From Shimwellia blattae DSM 4481 = NBRC 105725 (GTDB lineage Bacteria > Pseudomonadota > Gammaproteobacteria > Enterobacterales > Enterobacteriaceae), in assembly GCF_000262305.1 (NCBI RefSeq), contig NC_017910.1:1240001-1304000 (forward strand): a stretch of 64,000 nucleotides of DNA. Direction: 5' to 3'. The translations under genes and the position numbers were made by a program. Of this stretch, positions 34,858 through 43,391 are shown in pieces. Below the pieces are notes generated by a model. That model saw only the letters and a program-made list of their open reading frames with translations, did no database searches and was not told the origin of the DNA. Each line of letters opens with the position of its first letter. Position 1 is the stretch's first letter.

Positions 34858-35343
34858 ATGGTCTGGATTGATTACGCGATTATTGCGGTTATCGGTTTTT
34901 CCTGTCTGGTTAGCCTGATCCGCGGGTTTGTTCGGGAAGCGCTCTCGCTTGTTACCTGGGGTTGTGCTTTCTTTGTCGCCAGCCATTACTATTCGTACCT
35001 TGCCGTCTGGTTTACGGGTTTTCAGGATCAACTGGTTCGCAATGGCATTGCTATCGGGGCGCTGTTTATTGTTACGCTGATTGTCGGGGCTATCGTTAAC
35101 TCGATTATCAGTGCCCTGGTTGAGAAGACCGGGCTGTCAGGAACAGACCGGGTTCTGGGCGTCTGTTTTGGTGCCCTGCGGGGTGTGCTGATCGTCGCCG
35201 CAATGCTGTTTTTTCTGGACACATTTACCGACCTGTCGAAGAGTGAGGACTGGCGCAATTCTCAGCTTGTTCCTAACTTCAGCTTTATCATCAGGTGGTT
35301 TTTTGATTTTCTGAAAGACTCGTCGAGTTTTATACCCCGGTAA
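34858..35343 (+). CDS. cvpA: CvpA membrane protein
   Basis: A 161-residue inner-membrane protein with four predicted helices, required for colicin V production and involved in envelope stress resistance. The N-terminal VWIDYAIIAVIGFSCLVSLI and the SGTDRVLGVCFGALRGVLIV block are conserved. It is the first gene of the PurR-controlled cvpA-purF unit. Confidence 0.94.
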   Translation: MVWIDYAIIAVIGFSCLVSLIRGFVREALSLVTWGCAFFVASHYYSYLAVWFTGFQDQLVRNGIAIGALFIVTLIVGAIVNSIISALVEKTGLSGTDRVLGVCFGALRGVLIVAAMLFFLDTFTDLSKSEDWRNSQLVPNFSFIIRWFFDFLKDSSSFIPR

Positions 35344-35376
35344 TGTGGCCTGGGGTGGCTTACTGAGGAAAACGAG

Positions 35377-36894
35377 ATGTGCGGTATTGTCGGTATCGCC
35401 GGTGTTATGCCGGTCAACCAGTCTATCTATGACGCGTTATCGGTGCTACAGCACCGCGGGCAGGATGCCGCTGGCATCATTACCATCGATGCGAACAATT
35501 GCTTCCGGTTGCGTAAGGCCAATGGTCTGGTCAATGACGTATTCGAAGCCCGCCATATGCAGCGTCTGCAGGGCAATATGGGGATAGGCCATGTGCGCTA
35601 TCCCACTGCCGGTAGCTCCAGCGCCTCTGAAGCGCAGCCGTTCTATGTTAACTCGCCCTATGGCATCACCCTGGCACACAACGGTAACCTGACCAACGCG
35701 CACGAACTGCGCCGGATGCTGTTTGAAGAAAAGCGGCGCCATGTTAACACCACCTCTGACTCTGAAGTGCTGCTGAATATCTTCGCCAGTGAGCTGGATA
35801 ACTTCCGCCACTACCCGCTGGAGGCAGACAACATCTTCGCCGCTGTGGCGGCAACCAACCGCCAGATCCGTGGCGCTTACGCCTGCGTGGCGATGATTAT
35901 CGGCCACGGTATGGTGGCGTTTCGCGATCCGCACGGCATTCGCCCGCTGGTGCTGGGCAAGCGCGATGCCGGAGACGGCCGGACCGAATACATGGTCGCC
36001 TCTGAGAGCGTGGCGCTGGATACGCTGGGCTTTGAGTTCCTGCGCGACGTGGCCCCGGGCGAGGCGATTTACATCACCGAGAACGGGCAGCTGTTTACCC
36101 GCCAGTGCGCCGACAACCCGACCAGTAATCCGTGCCTGTTTGAGTTTGTCTATTTTGCCCGCCCGGATTCGTTTATCGACAAAATCTCCGTTTACAGCGC
36201 CCGGGTCGGGATGGGGAAAAAGCTGGGCGAGAAAATTGCCCGCGAATGGGACGATCTTGATATCGATGTGGTTATCCCTATCCCGGAGACCTCCTGCGAT
36301 ATCGCGCTGGAAATTGCCCATATTCTGGGGAAACCGTACCGCCAGGGGTTTGTAAAAAACCGCTATGTGGGGCGTACGTTTATCATGCCGGGCCAGCAGA
36401 TGCGCCGTAAATCGGTGCGCCGCAAGCTGAACGCTAACCGGGCTGAATTCCGGGATAAAAACGTTCTGCTGGTGGATGACTCCATTGTGCGTGGCACCAC
36501 CTCTGAACAGATTATCGAAATGGCCCGGGAAGCGGGGGCGAAGAAGGTGTATCTGGCTTCGGCCGCGCCGGAAATTCGCTTCCCCAATGTGTACGGTATC
36601 GACATGCCCAGCGCCACGGAGCTGATTGCCCATGGTCGTGAGGTGGATGAGATCCGCCAGATAATCGGCGCCGATGGGCTGATCTTCCAGGATCTCGATG
36701 ACCTTATCGAGGCGGTCCGCGCGGAGAACCCGGATATCCAGCAGTTTGAGTGCTCGGTATTTAACGGGGTCTATGTGACGAAAGACGTGGATCTGCCGTA
36801 TCTGGAGTATCTGGACTCGTTACGTAACGATGACAGCAAAGCGCTGCAGCGCCAGAACGATCTGGAAAGCCTCGAAATGCATAACGAGGGCTGA
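35377..36894 (+). CDS. purF: Amidophosphoribosyltransferase
   Basis: A 505-residue enzyme of the first committed step of purine synthesis, making phosphoribosylamine from PRPP and glutamine. The N-terminal nucleophile is Cys2 (MCGIVGIAG) of the Ntn glutaminase domain; the PRPP site is VLLVDDSIVRGTTSEQI near residue 370. It is monocistronic with cvpA and ends in a strong terminator. ubiX, which follows purF in E. coli, is not here. Confidence 0.97.
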   Translation: MCGIVGIAGVMPVNQSIYDALSVLQHRGQDAAGIITIDANNCFRLRKANGLVNDVFEARHMQRLQGNMGIGHVRYPTAGSSSASEAQPFYVNSPYGITLAHNGNLTNAHELRRMLFEEKRRHVNTTSDSEVLLNIFASELDNFRHYPLEADNIFAAVAATNRQIRGAYACVAMIIGHGMVAFRDPHGIRPLVLGKRDAGDGRTEYMVASESVALDTLGFEFLRDVAPGEAIYITENGQLFTRQCADNPTSNPCLFEFVYFARPDSFIDKISVYSARVGMGKKLGEKIAREWDDLDIDVVIPIPETSCDIALEIAHILGKPYRQGFVKNRYVGRTFIMPGQQMRRKSVRRKLNANRAEFRDKNVLLVDDSIVRGTTSEQIIEMAREAGAKKVYLASAAPEIRFPNVYGIDMPSATELIAHGREVDEIRQIIGADGLIFQDLDDLIEAVRAENPDIQQFECSVFNGVYVTKDVDLPYLEYLDSLRNDDSKALQRQNDLESLEMHNEG

Positions 36895-36911
36895 TCGCCT
36901 GTAACTCCCAC

Positions 36912-36942
36912 AATGCCCTGTCCTGTGACGGGGCATTTTTTT
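36912..36942 (+). terminator. Terminator after purF
   Basis: The stem AATGCCCTGTC / GACGGGGCATT with a short loop is followed by TTTTTT, 18 bases after the stop. Confidence 0.87.
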
Positions 36943-37239
36943 ATCCGCTGTGAGCAATTTGCTTTATTACAGTGCGTTTCTGCAACATTGATCAAATCCT
37001 GATAATTTTCCTCGCGCTTTTCGTAATACCACTACAGCCAGACCGGGAAAGCTGGTATCTTCGCCTCCGGACGATATGTAACGTTTTTATAACAATAAAT
37101 ATGACATTTACGGAAAACCCGCCGGGCTGGCACAACTTGTGCTTAGTCAGAAGGGCCACAACACAATAACCGACATCACCACGCGTTGTAATCTTCCGGC
37201 ACCAGAACCAGAAGGGGCAACGTAAGCTGAGGAATACGT
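36943..37239. other. purF-argT intergenic region
   Basis: An AT-rich stretch that in E. coli is occupied by ubiX. No flavin prenyltransferase frame is visible. It contains a sigma-54-type promoter at 37128-37144 and ends in the argT ribosome binding site. Confidence 0.6.
37128..37144 (+). promoter_or_regulatory. Sigma-54 promoter of argT
   Basis: TGGCACAACTTGTGCTT has GG and GC separated by exactly 10 bases, the -24/-12 signature. It lies about 95 bases before the argT start. In Salmonella the argT promoter is NtrC/sigma-54 dependent, so nitrogen control is likely here as well. Confidence 0.75.
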
Positions 37240-38019
37240 ATGAAAAAGCACACCCTGGCGTTATCTCTGCTGGCCGGTCTGTTCTGCACCAGCGCGATAG
37301 CCGCTATCCCGTCGACGATCCGCATTGGTACGGACACCACCTATGCGCCGTTTTCTTCGAAAGATGCCAAAGGAAACTTTGTCGGTTTTGATATCGATCT
37401 CGGTAACGAGATGTGCAAACGGATGCAGGTGAAATGCGTCTGGGTCGGCAGTGATTTCGATTCGCTGATCCCGTCATTAAAAGCCCGCAAAATTGACGCG
37501 GTGATCTCGTCGCTGTCCATTACCGAAAAGCGCCAGCAGGAGATTGCCTTCTCCGGGAAACTGTACGCGGCCGACTCGCGCCTGATCGCGGTAAAAGGGG
37601 CGGACATTCAGCCAACCCTCGCGTCGCTTAAGGGTAAACACGTCGGGGTGCTCCAGGGCTCCACCCAGGAAGCCTACGCGAATGAAAAATGGCGTGCTGA
37701 GGGTGTGGATGTGGTGGCGTATCAGAACCAGGATCTTATCTACTCCGATCTGAGCGCCGGGCGTCTGGATGCAGCACTCCAGGATGAGGTTGCCGCCAGC
37801 GAAGGGTTCCTGAAGCAACCGGCCGGTAAAGATTTCGCCTTTGCGGGCCCTTCGGTGAAGGATAAAAAATACTTCGGCGATGGCACCGGTGTGGGGCTGC
37901 GTAAAGAGGACGCCGAACTGGTGAGCGCGTTTAATAACGCCCTCGATACGCTGCGTAAAGACGGAACATACGACAAGATGGCGCAGAAGTACTTTAACTT
38001 TAATGTTTACGGCGATTGA
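37240..38019 (+). CDS. argT: Lysine/arginine/ornithine-binding periplasmic protein ArgT
   Basis: A 259-residue periplasmic solute-binding protein with a signal peptide cleaved after AIA (mature start AIPSTIRIG). It delivers Lys, Arg and ornithine to the HisQMP transporter. The body (GTDTTYAPFSSKDAKGNF, GFDIDLGNEMCKRMQVKC) matches ArgT rather than HisJ, including the Cys pair. It is a tandem paralogue of hisJ and is separated from it by a hairpin. Confidence 0.93.
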   Translation: MKKHTLALSLLAGLFCTSAIAAIPSTIRIGTDTTYAPFSSKDAKGNFVGFDIDLGNEMCKRMQVKCVWVGSDFDSLIPSLKARKIDAVISSLSITEKRQQEIAFSGKLYAADSRLIAVKGADIQPTLASLKGKHVGVLQGSTQEAYANEKWRAEGVDVVAYQNQDLIYSDLSAGRLDAALQDEVAASEGFLKQPAGKDFAFAGPSVKDKKYFGDGTGVGLRKEDAELVSAFNNALDTLRKDGTYDKMAQKYFNFNVYGD

Positions 38020-38038
38020 TAGTTTCCCGTAGTCTGTA

Positions 38039-38062
38039 CCCCGGTCCGTAATAAGACCGGGG
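38039..38062 (+). terminator. Hairpin between argT and hisJ
   Basis: Eight-base perfect arms CCCCGGTC / GACCGGGG with an 8-base loop lie 20 bases after argT. No T-run follows directly, so it may reduce rather than stop transcription into hisJ. Confidence 0.5.
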
Positions 38063-38334
38063 CCACAGGGAAAATAAAACCCGTGGTGCCCTGATACGGT
38101 GCAGTATTACGTATGTTGAACCTTTGTGGTGCATTAGTTGCGCTATTATCAGGCATTCTGCTGCGTAACCTTCACTTTATGGTTACTGTATTACCAGGCA
38201 TGAAATCTGCAGTTTTCCCCTCGTTCAGGGAGAATTTATAAGCGGTAATGCCTTTGGGCTGGTACTCAGCACTGGTTATGGCCCGGACGGCCACGGTGCG
38301 GTAATCACGACAGATAGGGTTTTTGAGGAAGAAT
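38063..38334. other. argT-hisJ intergenic region
   Basis: About 270 bases without a gene. It must hold the hisJ (dhuA-type) promoter; no clear pair of promoter elements can be assigned. A GAGGAAGA ribosome binding site lies 5 to 8 bases before hisJ. Confidence 0.4.
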
Positions 38335-39117
38335 ATGAAAAAGCAGATACTTGCTGTTACGCTGGCGCTGGCGTTTTCCAGTGTTACCACTGCCTTTGCG
38401 GCCATTCCGGAAACACTGCGTATTGGTACTGATCCCACATACGCCCCGTTCGAATCCAAAAATGCCAAAGGGGAACTCATCGGGTTTGATATCGATCTGG
38501 CTAAAGAATTATGCCAGCGTATTAATACCAAATGTACGTTTGTGGAAAACCCCCTTGATGCGTTAATTCCCTCTCTGAAGGCGAAAAAAATTGACGCCAT
38601 TATGTCGTCACTGTCAATAACGGAAAAACGCCAGCAGGAGATTGCCTTTACCGACAAGCTCTATGCGGCCGACTCCCGTCTGGTGGTGAAAAAGGGCTCC
38701 CCGGTTCAGCCGACCATTGCCGCCCTGAAGGGTAAGCGGGTTGGGGTGCTCCAGGGTACAACCCAGGAAACTTACGGCAATGAGCACTGGGCTCCCCGGG
38801 GGGTTGAGATTGTCTCTTACCAGGGGCAGGAAAATATCTACTCCGACCTGGTTGCCGGGCGTATTGATGCCGCTTTCCAGGATGAGGTGGCCGCCAGTGA
38901 AGGCTTCCTGAAGCAGCCTGTAGGCAAAGATTACCAGTTTGGCGGACCGTCGATTAAAGACGAAAAACTGTTTGGCGTTGGCACCGGTATGGGGGTGCGT
39001 AAAGACGACACCGAACTGCGGGCGGCGCTGAATCACGCATTTGCTGAAATGCGTAAAGACGGCACTTACGACAAGCTGGCGAAAAAGTATTTCGATTTTA
39101 ATGTCTACGGTGAGTGA
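38335..39117 (+). CDS. hisJ: Histidine-binding periplasmic protein HisJ
   Basis: A 260-residue periplasmic binding protein with a signal peptide ending in TAFA (mature AIPETLRIG). It binds histidine and passes it to HisQMP. Ligand-pocket residues follow the family pattern (DPTYAPFE, SSLSITEKRQQEI, GTTQETYGNE). I start at the ATG at 38335 behind GAGGAAG; four codons upstream are also open. The sequence is clearly paralogous to argT. Confidence 0.94.
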   Translation: MKKQILAVTLALAFSSVTTAFAAIPETLRIGTDPTYAPFESKNAKGELIGFDIDLAKELCQRINTKCTFVENPLDALIPSLKAKKIDAIMSSLSITEKRQQEIAFTDKLYAADSRLVVKKGSPVQPTIAALKGKRVGVLQGTTQETYGNEHWAPRGVEIVSYQGQENIYSDLVAGRIDAAFQDEVAASEGFLKQPVGKDYQFGGPSIKDEKLFGVGTGMGVRKDDTELRAALNHAFAEMRKDGTYDKLAKKYFDFNVYGE

Positions 39118-39127
39118 TCACCTGTGT

Positions 39128-39158
39128 CCCGCAGCCTGCCCGGGGGCGGGCCTGCGGG
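39128..39158 (+). repeat. REP-like stem-loop between hisJ and hisQ
   Basis: CCCGCAG / CTGCGGG arms (39128-39134 and 39152-39158) enclose a GC-rich inner stem. The hisJ-hisQ gap is the classical site of REP sequences, where they protect the upstream hisJ message and give more binding protein than transporter. One unit only is seen. Confidence 0.6.
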
Positions 39159-39184
39159 TGCAAAACTGATGGCGGATATGTTTC

Positions 39185-39871
39185 ATGCTGTATGGTTTTT
39201 CCCAGGTTATATTTCAGGGGGCGCTGGTCACACTGGAGCTGGCAATCAGCTCCGTTATTCTGGCGGTGGTGATTGGTTTAGCCGGGGCGGGCGCAAAACT
39301 TTCCCGTAACCGCCCGCTGGCGCTTATTTTTGAAGGTTACACCACGCTTATCCGCGGGGTGCCGGATCTGGTGCTGATGCTGTTAATTTTCTATGGCCTG
39401 CAAATGGCCCTTAACAGTATTACCGATGCCTTTGGCGCCGGGCAGATCGATATTGATCCGATGGTGGCCGGTATTATTACGCTCGGGTTTATTTACGGGG
39501 CCTATTTTACGGAGACGTTTCGCGGCGCCTATATGGCGGTGCCCAGAGGGCATATTGAAGCGGCCACCGCATTTGGTTTTACCAGCGCGAAAATATTCCG
39601 GCGCATTATGTTCCCGGCGATGATGCGCTTTGCGTTACCCGGTATTGGCAACAACTGGCAGGTTATTCTGAAGTCCACGGCGCTGGTGTCGTTACTCGGG
39701 CTGGAAGATGTGGTGAAAGCCACCCAACTGGCCGGGAAAAGCACCTGGGAGCCGTTCTATTTTGCCATTGTCTGCGGGGTGATTTACCTGGTGTTTACAA
39801 CGGTGTCAAACGGGGTTCTGCTGCTGCTTGAACGGCGCTACATGGTCGGTGTGAAGAGGGCAGATCTGTGA
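39185..39871 (+). CDS. hisQ: Histidine ABC transporter permease HisQ
   Basis: A 228-residue inner-membrane permease with five to six helices. The EAA loop (GHIEAATAFGFTSAKIFRRI) that docks HisP and the polar-amino-acid permease signature are present. It forms the transmembrane channel with HisM. The stop overlaps the hisM GTG. Confidence 0.95.
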   Translation: MLYGFSQVIFQGALVTLELAISSVILAVVIGLAGAGAKLSRNRPLALIFEGYTTLIRGVPDLVLMLLIFYGLQMALNSITDAFGAGQIDIDPMVAGIITLGFIYGAYFTETFRGAYMAVPRGHIEAATAFGFTSAKIFRRIMFPAMMRFALPGIGNNWQVILKSTALVSLLGLEDVVKATQLAGKSTWEPFYFAIVCGVIYLVFTTVSNGVLLLLERRYMVGVKRADL

Positions 39872-40584
39872 CGGAGATTATTCAGGAATACTGGAAGTCG
39901 CTACTGTGGACCGACGGCTACCGTTTTACCGGGGTCGCCATTACCCTGTGGCTGCTGATTTCCTCCGTGGTGATGGGGGGCATTCTGGCGCTGTTTTTGG
40001 CCATAGGCCGGGTATCGCGCAATAAGTTTATCCAGTTCCCCATCTGGCTGTTTACCTATATTTTTCGCGGCACCCCGCTGTATGTGCAGCTGCTGGTGTT
40101 CTATTCCGGGATGTATACCCTGGAAATCGTAAAGGGCACAGAACTGCTGAATGCCTTTTTCCGCAGTGGCCTGAACTGTACCGTACTGGCGCTGACCCTG
40201 AACACCTGTGCCTATACCACGGAGATTTTTGCCGGGGCTATTCGCGCGGTTCCCCACGGGGAGATCGAAGCGGGCAGGGCGTATGGTTTCTCTGCGGTGA
40301 AGATGTACCGCTGTATTATTTTGCCCTCGGCCCTGCGCACGGCACTGCCGGCTTACAGCAACGAAGTGATTCTGATGCTGCACTCCACGGCCCTTGCCTT
40401 TACGGCAACGGTGCCCGATTTGCTGAAAATTGCCAGGGACATTAACTCTGCCACCTACCAGCCGTTTACGGCGTTCGGTATTGCGGCAGTGCTTTACCTG
40501 ATTATCTCTTATGTGCTGATAAGCCTGTTCCGCAAGGCGGAAAGACGCTGGTTGCAGCATGTGAAGCCGTCTTCATCGCACTGA
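39868..40584 (+). CDS. hisM: Histidine ABC transporter permease HisM
   Basis: A 238-residue permease, partner of HisQ, with a similar fold and the EAA loop GEIEAGRAYGFSAVKMYRCI. The start is GTG inside the end of hisQ (4-base overlap). hisP follows after 10 bases. Confidence 0.95.
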   Translation: MTEIIQEYWKSLLWTDGYRFTGVAITLWLLISSVVMGGILALFLAIGRVSRNKFIQFPIWLFTYIFRGTPLYVQLLVFYSGMYTLEIVKGTELLNAFFRSGLNCTVLALTLNTCAYTTEIFAGAIRAVPHGEIEAGRAYGFSAVKMYRCIILPSALRTALPAYSNEVILMLHSTALAFTATVPDLLKIARDINSATYQPFTAFGIAAVLYLIISYVLISLFRKAERRWLQHVKPSSSH

Positions 40585-40594
40585 GTGGTTTACG

Positions 40595-41368
40595 ATGCCA
40601 GAAAATAAATTAAATGTTGTCGATCTGCACAAATGCTATGGCGAGTTAGAAGTGCTGAAGGGGGTCTCCCTGAAAGCGGACGCCGGGGATGTTATCAGCA
40701 TCATTGGCTCTTCCGGCTCCGGGAAAAGCACCTTTTTGCGCTGTATTAACTTCCTGGAGCAGCCCAGTGAAGGTTCGATTAGTGTCAGCAACCAGAATAT
40801 CCACCTGGTGCGTGATAAAAGCGGGCAACTGAAAGTTGCTGATAAAAACCAGTTGCGCTTATTGCGTACCAGGTTGACTATGGTGTTTCAGCATTTCAAT
40901 TTGTGGAGCCATATGACGGTGCTGGAAAACGTCATGGAGGCACCGATCCAGGTGCTGGGGCTTAGCAAAACCGACGCGCGCGAGCGGGCGATCAAATACC
41001 TTGAAAAGGTGGGTATTGATGAGCGCGCCCGTGCGAAATACCCGGTGCATTTGTCCGGCGGCCAGCAGCAGCGCGTTTCCATTGCCCGTGCGCTGGCGAT
41101 GGAGCCGGAAGTCTTACTGTTTGATGAGCCAACCTCGGCGCTGGATCCTGAGCTGGTGGGTGAAGTGCTGAGGATCATGCAGAAACTGGCGGAAGAGGGG
41201 AAAACCATGGTGGTGGTGACCCACGAAATGGAGTTTGCCCGCCATGTGTCGAGCCATGTGATTTTTCTGCACCAGGGGAAGATTGAAGAGCAGGGCGCAC
41301 CAGAAGCGCTGTTCGGTAATCCTCAGAGCCCGCGGCTTCAGCAGTTCTTAAAAGGGTCCCTCAAGTAG
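40595..41368 (+). CDS. hisP: Histidine ABC transporter ATPase HisP
   Basis: A 257-residue ATP-binding subunit. Walker A is GSSGSGKST (residues about 39-47), the signature LSGGQQQR and Walker B LLFDEPTS with catalytic Glu follow, and the switch His is in VVVTHEM. Two copies power HisQM for Lys/Arg/His uptake. It is the last gene of hisJQMP and is followed by a hairpin. Confidence 0.96.
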   Translation: MPENKLNVVDLHKCYGELEVLKGVSLKADAGDVISIIGSSGSGKSTFLRCINFLEQPSEGSISVSNQNIHLVRDKSGQLKVADKNQLRLLRTRLTMVFQHFNLWSHMTVLENVMEAPIQVLGLSKTDARERAIKYLEKVGIDERARAKYPVHLSGGQQQRVSIARALAMEPEVLLFDEPTSALDPELVGEVLRIMQKLAEEGKTMVVVTHEMEFARHVSSHVIFLHQGKIEEQGAPEALFGNPQSPRLQQFLKGSLK

Positions 41369-41376
41369 CAAGGAAC

Positions 41377-41399
41377 GGCAGGGATGCCGAATCCCTGCC
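41377..41399. terminator. Hairpin between hisP and yfcH
   Basis: GGCAGGGA / TCCCTGCC arms with a 7-base loop lie between the convergent genes. There is no T-run on either side. Confidence 0.5.
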
Positions 41400-41408
41400 T
41401 GCTGGCGG

Positions 41409-42302
41409 TTACCTGACCAGGTCCGCCAGCGCCTCCTGCAGATCGCGCCAGCGAAAGGTAAAACCCGCCTGCTCAAGCCGGGCAGGCTGGCCACGCTGCC
41501 CTTCCAGCACCAGTACCGCCGCCTCTCCCATGATAAGACGTATTACCGCCCCTGGCGTGCGCAGCAGTGCCGGGCGGTTAAGCACCTGCCCCAGGATACT
41601 GGCGAACCGGGCATTATGAACCGGCCATGGGGCCACCATATTAAAGGGGCCCTGCAGGTTGTTATCCAGCAGCCAGATAATACCGCTTACCATATCATCC
41701 AGGTGGATCCAGGGAATGTACTGGCGCCCGTCTCCCGTGGGGCCGCCAAGGCCCAGCCGGAAGAGCGGCAGCAGTTTTGCCAGCATGCCGCCGTTGCGGG
41801 CCAGCACAACGCCGGTGCGCAGCAGGCACACCCGGGTGGCATCGCTCTGCGCCTCGCAGGCGATGTGTTCCCAGCGGGCGCATAACTGGTGGGTAAATTC
41901 GTTTCGCGGGGGCTCATCTTCGGTGACGACCGTCTCCCCCATATCGCCGTAGTACCCCATGGCAGAGCCGGAAATCAGCACCCCTGGTGGCCGCTGGCTG
42001 GCTTTAATACGCTGCACCACCTGGTGGGTCATCTGCCAGCGGCTGTCGCACAGGATGTGCTTCCGGGCCCGGGTCCAGCGCTTGTCGGCAATGGGCTCTC
42101 CTGCCAGGTTTATGACCGCGTCAATACCATCAAAAGTGGGATGTTCGTTCAGCCCTTCCCACAGAGTGACCTGGGCCGGGAGGTGGCGGCGCGCACTGGC
42201 GGAGGAGCGGGTAACCACGGTTATCTGGTGCCCGGTAATCAGTAAGCGCCGGATCAGCGCCCGGCCAATCAGCCCGGTGCCGCCGGTTATCAGAATGTGC
42301 AT
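41409..42302 (-). CDS. yfcH: YfcH, NAD(P)-binding SDR-type epimerase
   Basis: A 297-residue protein of the atypical SDR family close to SulA/TIGR01777. The dinucleotide site GGTGLIGRALIRRL is at the N-terminus and the active-site YxxxK is replaced by the family's GYYGDMG pattern. The C-terminal DUF1731 part (RLEQAGFTFRWRDLQEALADL) is typical. Substrate unknown. Downstream of folX in the same direction, 20 bases apart. Confidence 0.9.
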   Translation of the reverse strand: MHILITGGTGLIGRALIRRLLITGHQITVVTRSSASARRHLPAQVTLWEGLNEHPTFDGIDAVINLAGEPIADKRWTRARKHILCDSRWQMTHQVVQRIKASQRPPGVLISGSAMGYYGDMGETVVTEDEPPRNEFTHQLCARWEHIACEAQSDATRVCLLRTGVVLARNGGMLAKLLPLFRLGLGGPTGDGRQYIPWIHLDDMVSGIIWLLDNNLQGPFNMVAPWPVHNARFASILGQVLNRPALLRTPGAVIRLIMGEAAVLVLEGQRGQPARLEQAGFTFRWRDLQEALADLVR

Positions 42303-42322
42303 CCTCCACCTCCTGCCTGTTG

Positions 42323-42688
42323 CTATTTTTGCCAGCGCATCGTCATGGATACCGAATCCGCATAGCGCAGGGCATGTAGTTTGTCGATTTCTACTTCAGC
42401 GTAGGTGACCCAGGGGTGAGCACATGCGATATCGAGCACATCCTGGGTTAATTTTTCCAGCAGTGCGAAGCGGTTATTTTCAACCAGCTGAATAACCGCT
42501 TTGGTCACCGTGCGGTAATTGAGGGCATCGGCGATATTTTCACTGGTTCTGGCATGCTCTGCCGGGTAGTGAATTTGCAGGTTAATCACCACATCCTGAC
42601 GGTTGGCGATCTCTTCGTCTTTAATGCCGATAAACGTGCGCAGGCGCAGATTTTTAACCCGGATAATGGCGTCAGGTTGCGATGACAT
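42323..42688 (-). CDS. folX: Dihydroneopterin triphosphate 2'-epimerase
   Basis: A 121-residue tunnelling-fold enzyme paralogous to FolB. It epimerises dihydroneopterin triphosphate to the monapterin form, used to make tetrahydromonapterin. The family residues are in LRTFIGIKDEEIANRQDVVI and in ALRYADSVSMTMRW. folX and yfcH form one unit, as in E. coli. Confidence 0.93.
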   Translation of the reverse strand: MSSQPDAIIRVKNLRLRTFIGIKDEEIANRQDVVINLQIHYPAEHARTSENIADALNYRTVTKAVIQLVENNRFALLEKLTQDVLDIACAHPWVTYAEVEIDKLHALRYADSVSMTMRWQK

Positions 42689-42765
42689 AGCTCTTGCTCC
42701 TTGTTATGTTTTCACCATCATACACAAGGGCGTGTCTGGTGCCAAAACCACGCGCATTCAGCCTG

Positions 42766-43167
42766 TTAGCTGGCGGGCCAGTTGTTGTCTTCCAGCTGTA
42801 GCGTGCGTTCAATGGTCATATTCAGCAGGCAGATCTCGCTCAGGGTTTTATCCCCGGAGCCGTTACCGGCAAAATTGTAGATGCTGCACTGCCGGTCGCG
42901 AAAGGTGATCCAGGTGCGCTGAGCCTGGCGCCAGGCGGGGGCGTTCTGGCGCGTTTTCAGCGCCGCCTGCCAGGCTTTATTCAGCCGGGCGTCCCATTTT
43001 TCATGCTCATCGCTTACACACATCAGGCTTGTCATTTCATTGGCGGCGTTCGCCACACATTTCTGGTATTGCGCAGAATAAGGATAGGCCGGGCGGGCCG
43101 GGCTCCCGGCCAGGGCGGGTAACGCATACAGGCCCAGCAGGCAGGAAAATAACCAGTAATGGCGCAT
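42766..43167 (-). CDS. LprI-like lysozyme-inhibitor family protein (DUF1311)
   Basis: A 133-residue secreted protein with a signal peptide ending in ALA (residue about 20). The mature part carries the LprI N-terminal pattern: YPYSAQYQKCVANAANEMTS, C-x-SDEHEKWDARLNKAWQ, then the QRTWITFRDRQC motif with four conserved cysteines. Members inhibit lysozyme or are of unknown function. It occupies the place of yfcG/yfcF in the E. coli order, between folX and yfcE. It seems to be transcribed alone. Confidence 0.8.
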   Translation of the reverse strand: MRHYWLFSCLLGLYALPALAGSPARPAYPYSAQYQKCVANAANEMTSLMCVSDEHEKWDARLNKAWQAALKTRQNAPAWRQAQRTWITFRDRQCSIYNFAGNGSGDKTLSEICLLNMTIERTLQLEDNNWPAS

Positions 43168-43391
43168 AGTAGACCCTCTCTTTATGACTAAAATTAATAA
43201 CGTAGTGGCATGATTAACAAGTATAACAGTGCCGGTGGCGGTGCCATACTTAGCCTGATTGCGAAATTAACGCCCTGTGCGCAGCGGTTTATAAATCCGT
43301 TTCCTGGCCGTTAGCCGCCCTTTCAGGGGCGTGAAATACGGCCATAAATTGGTTAAAATTCTGCGGTATGTTTTCAGCAAAGGTGCGGTCT

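Noticed and set aside
35446..36633. 395-codon open frame opposite purF
   Set aside because: Antisense shadow of purF with unnatural composition.
37240..39117. argT and hisJ as a recent duplication or assembly error
   Set aside because: The two proteins differ at many positions and each matches its own orthologue; the tandem arrangement is ancestral.
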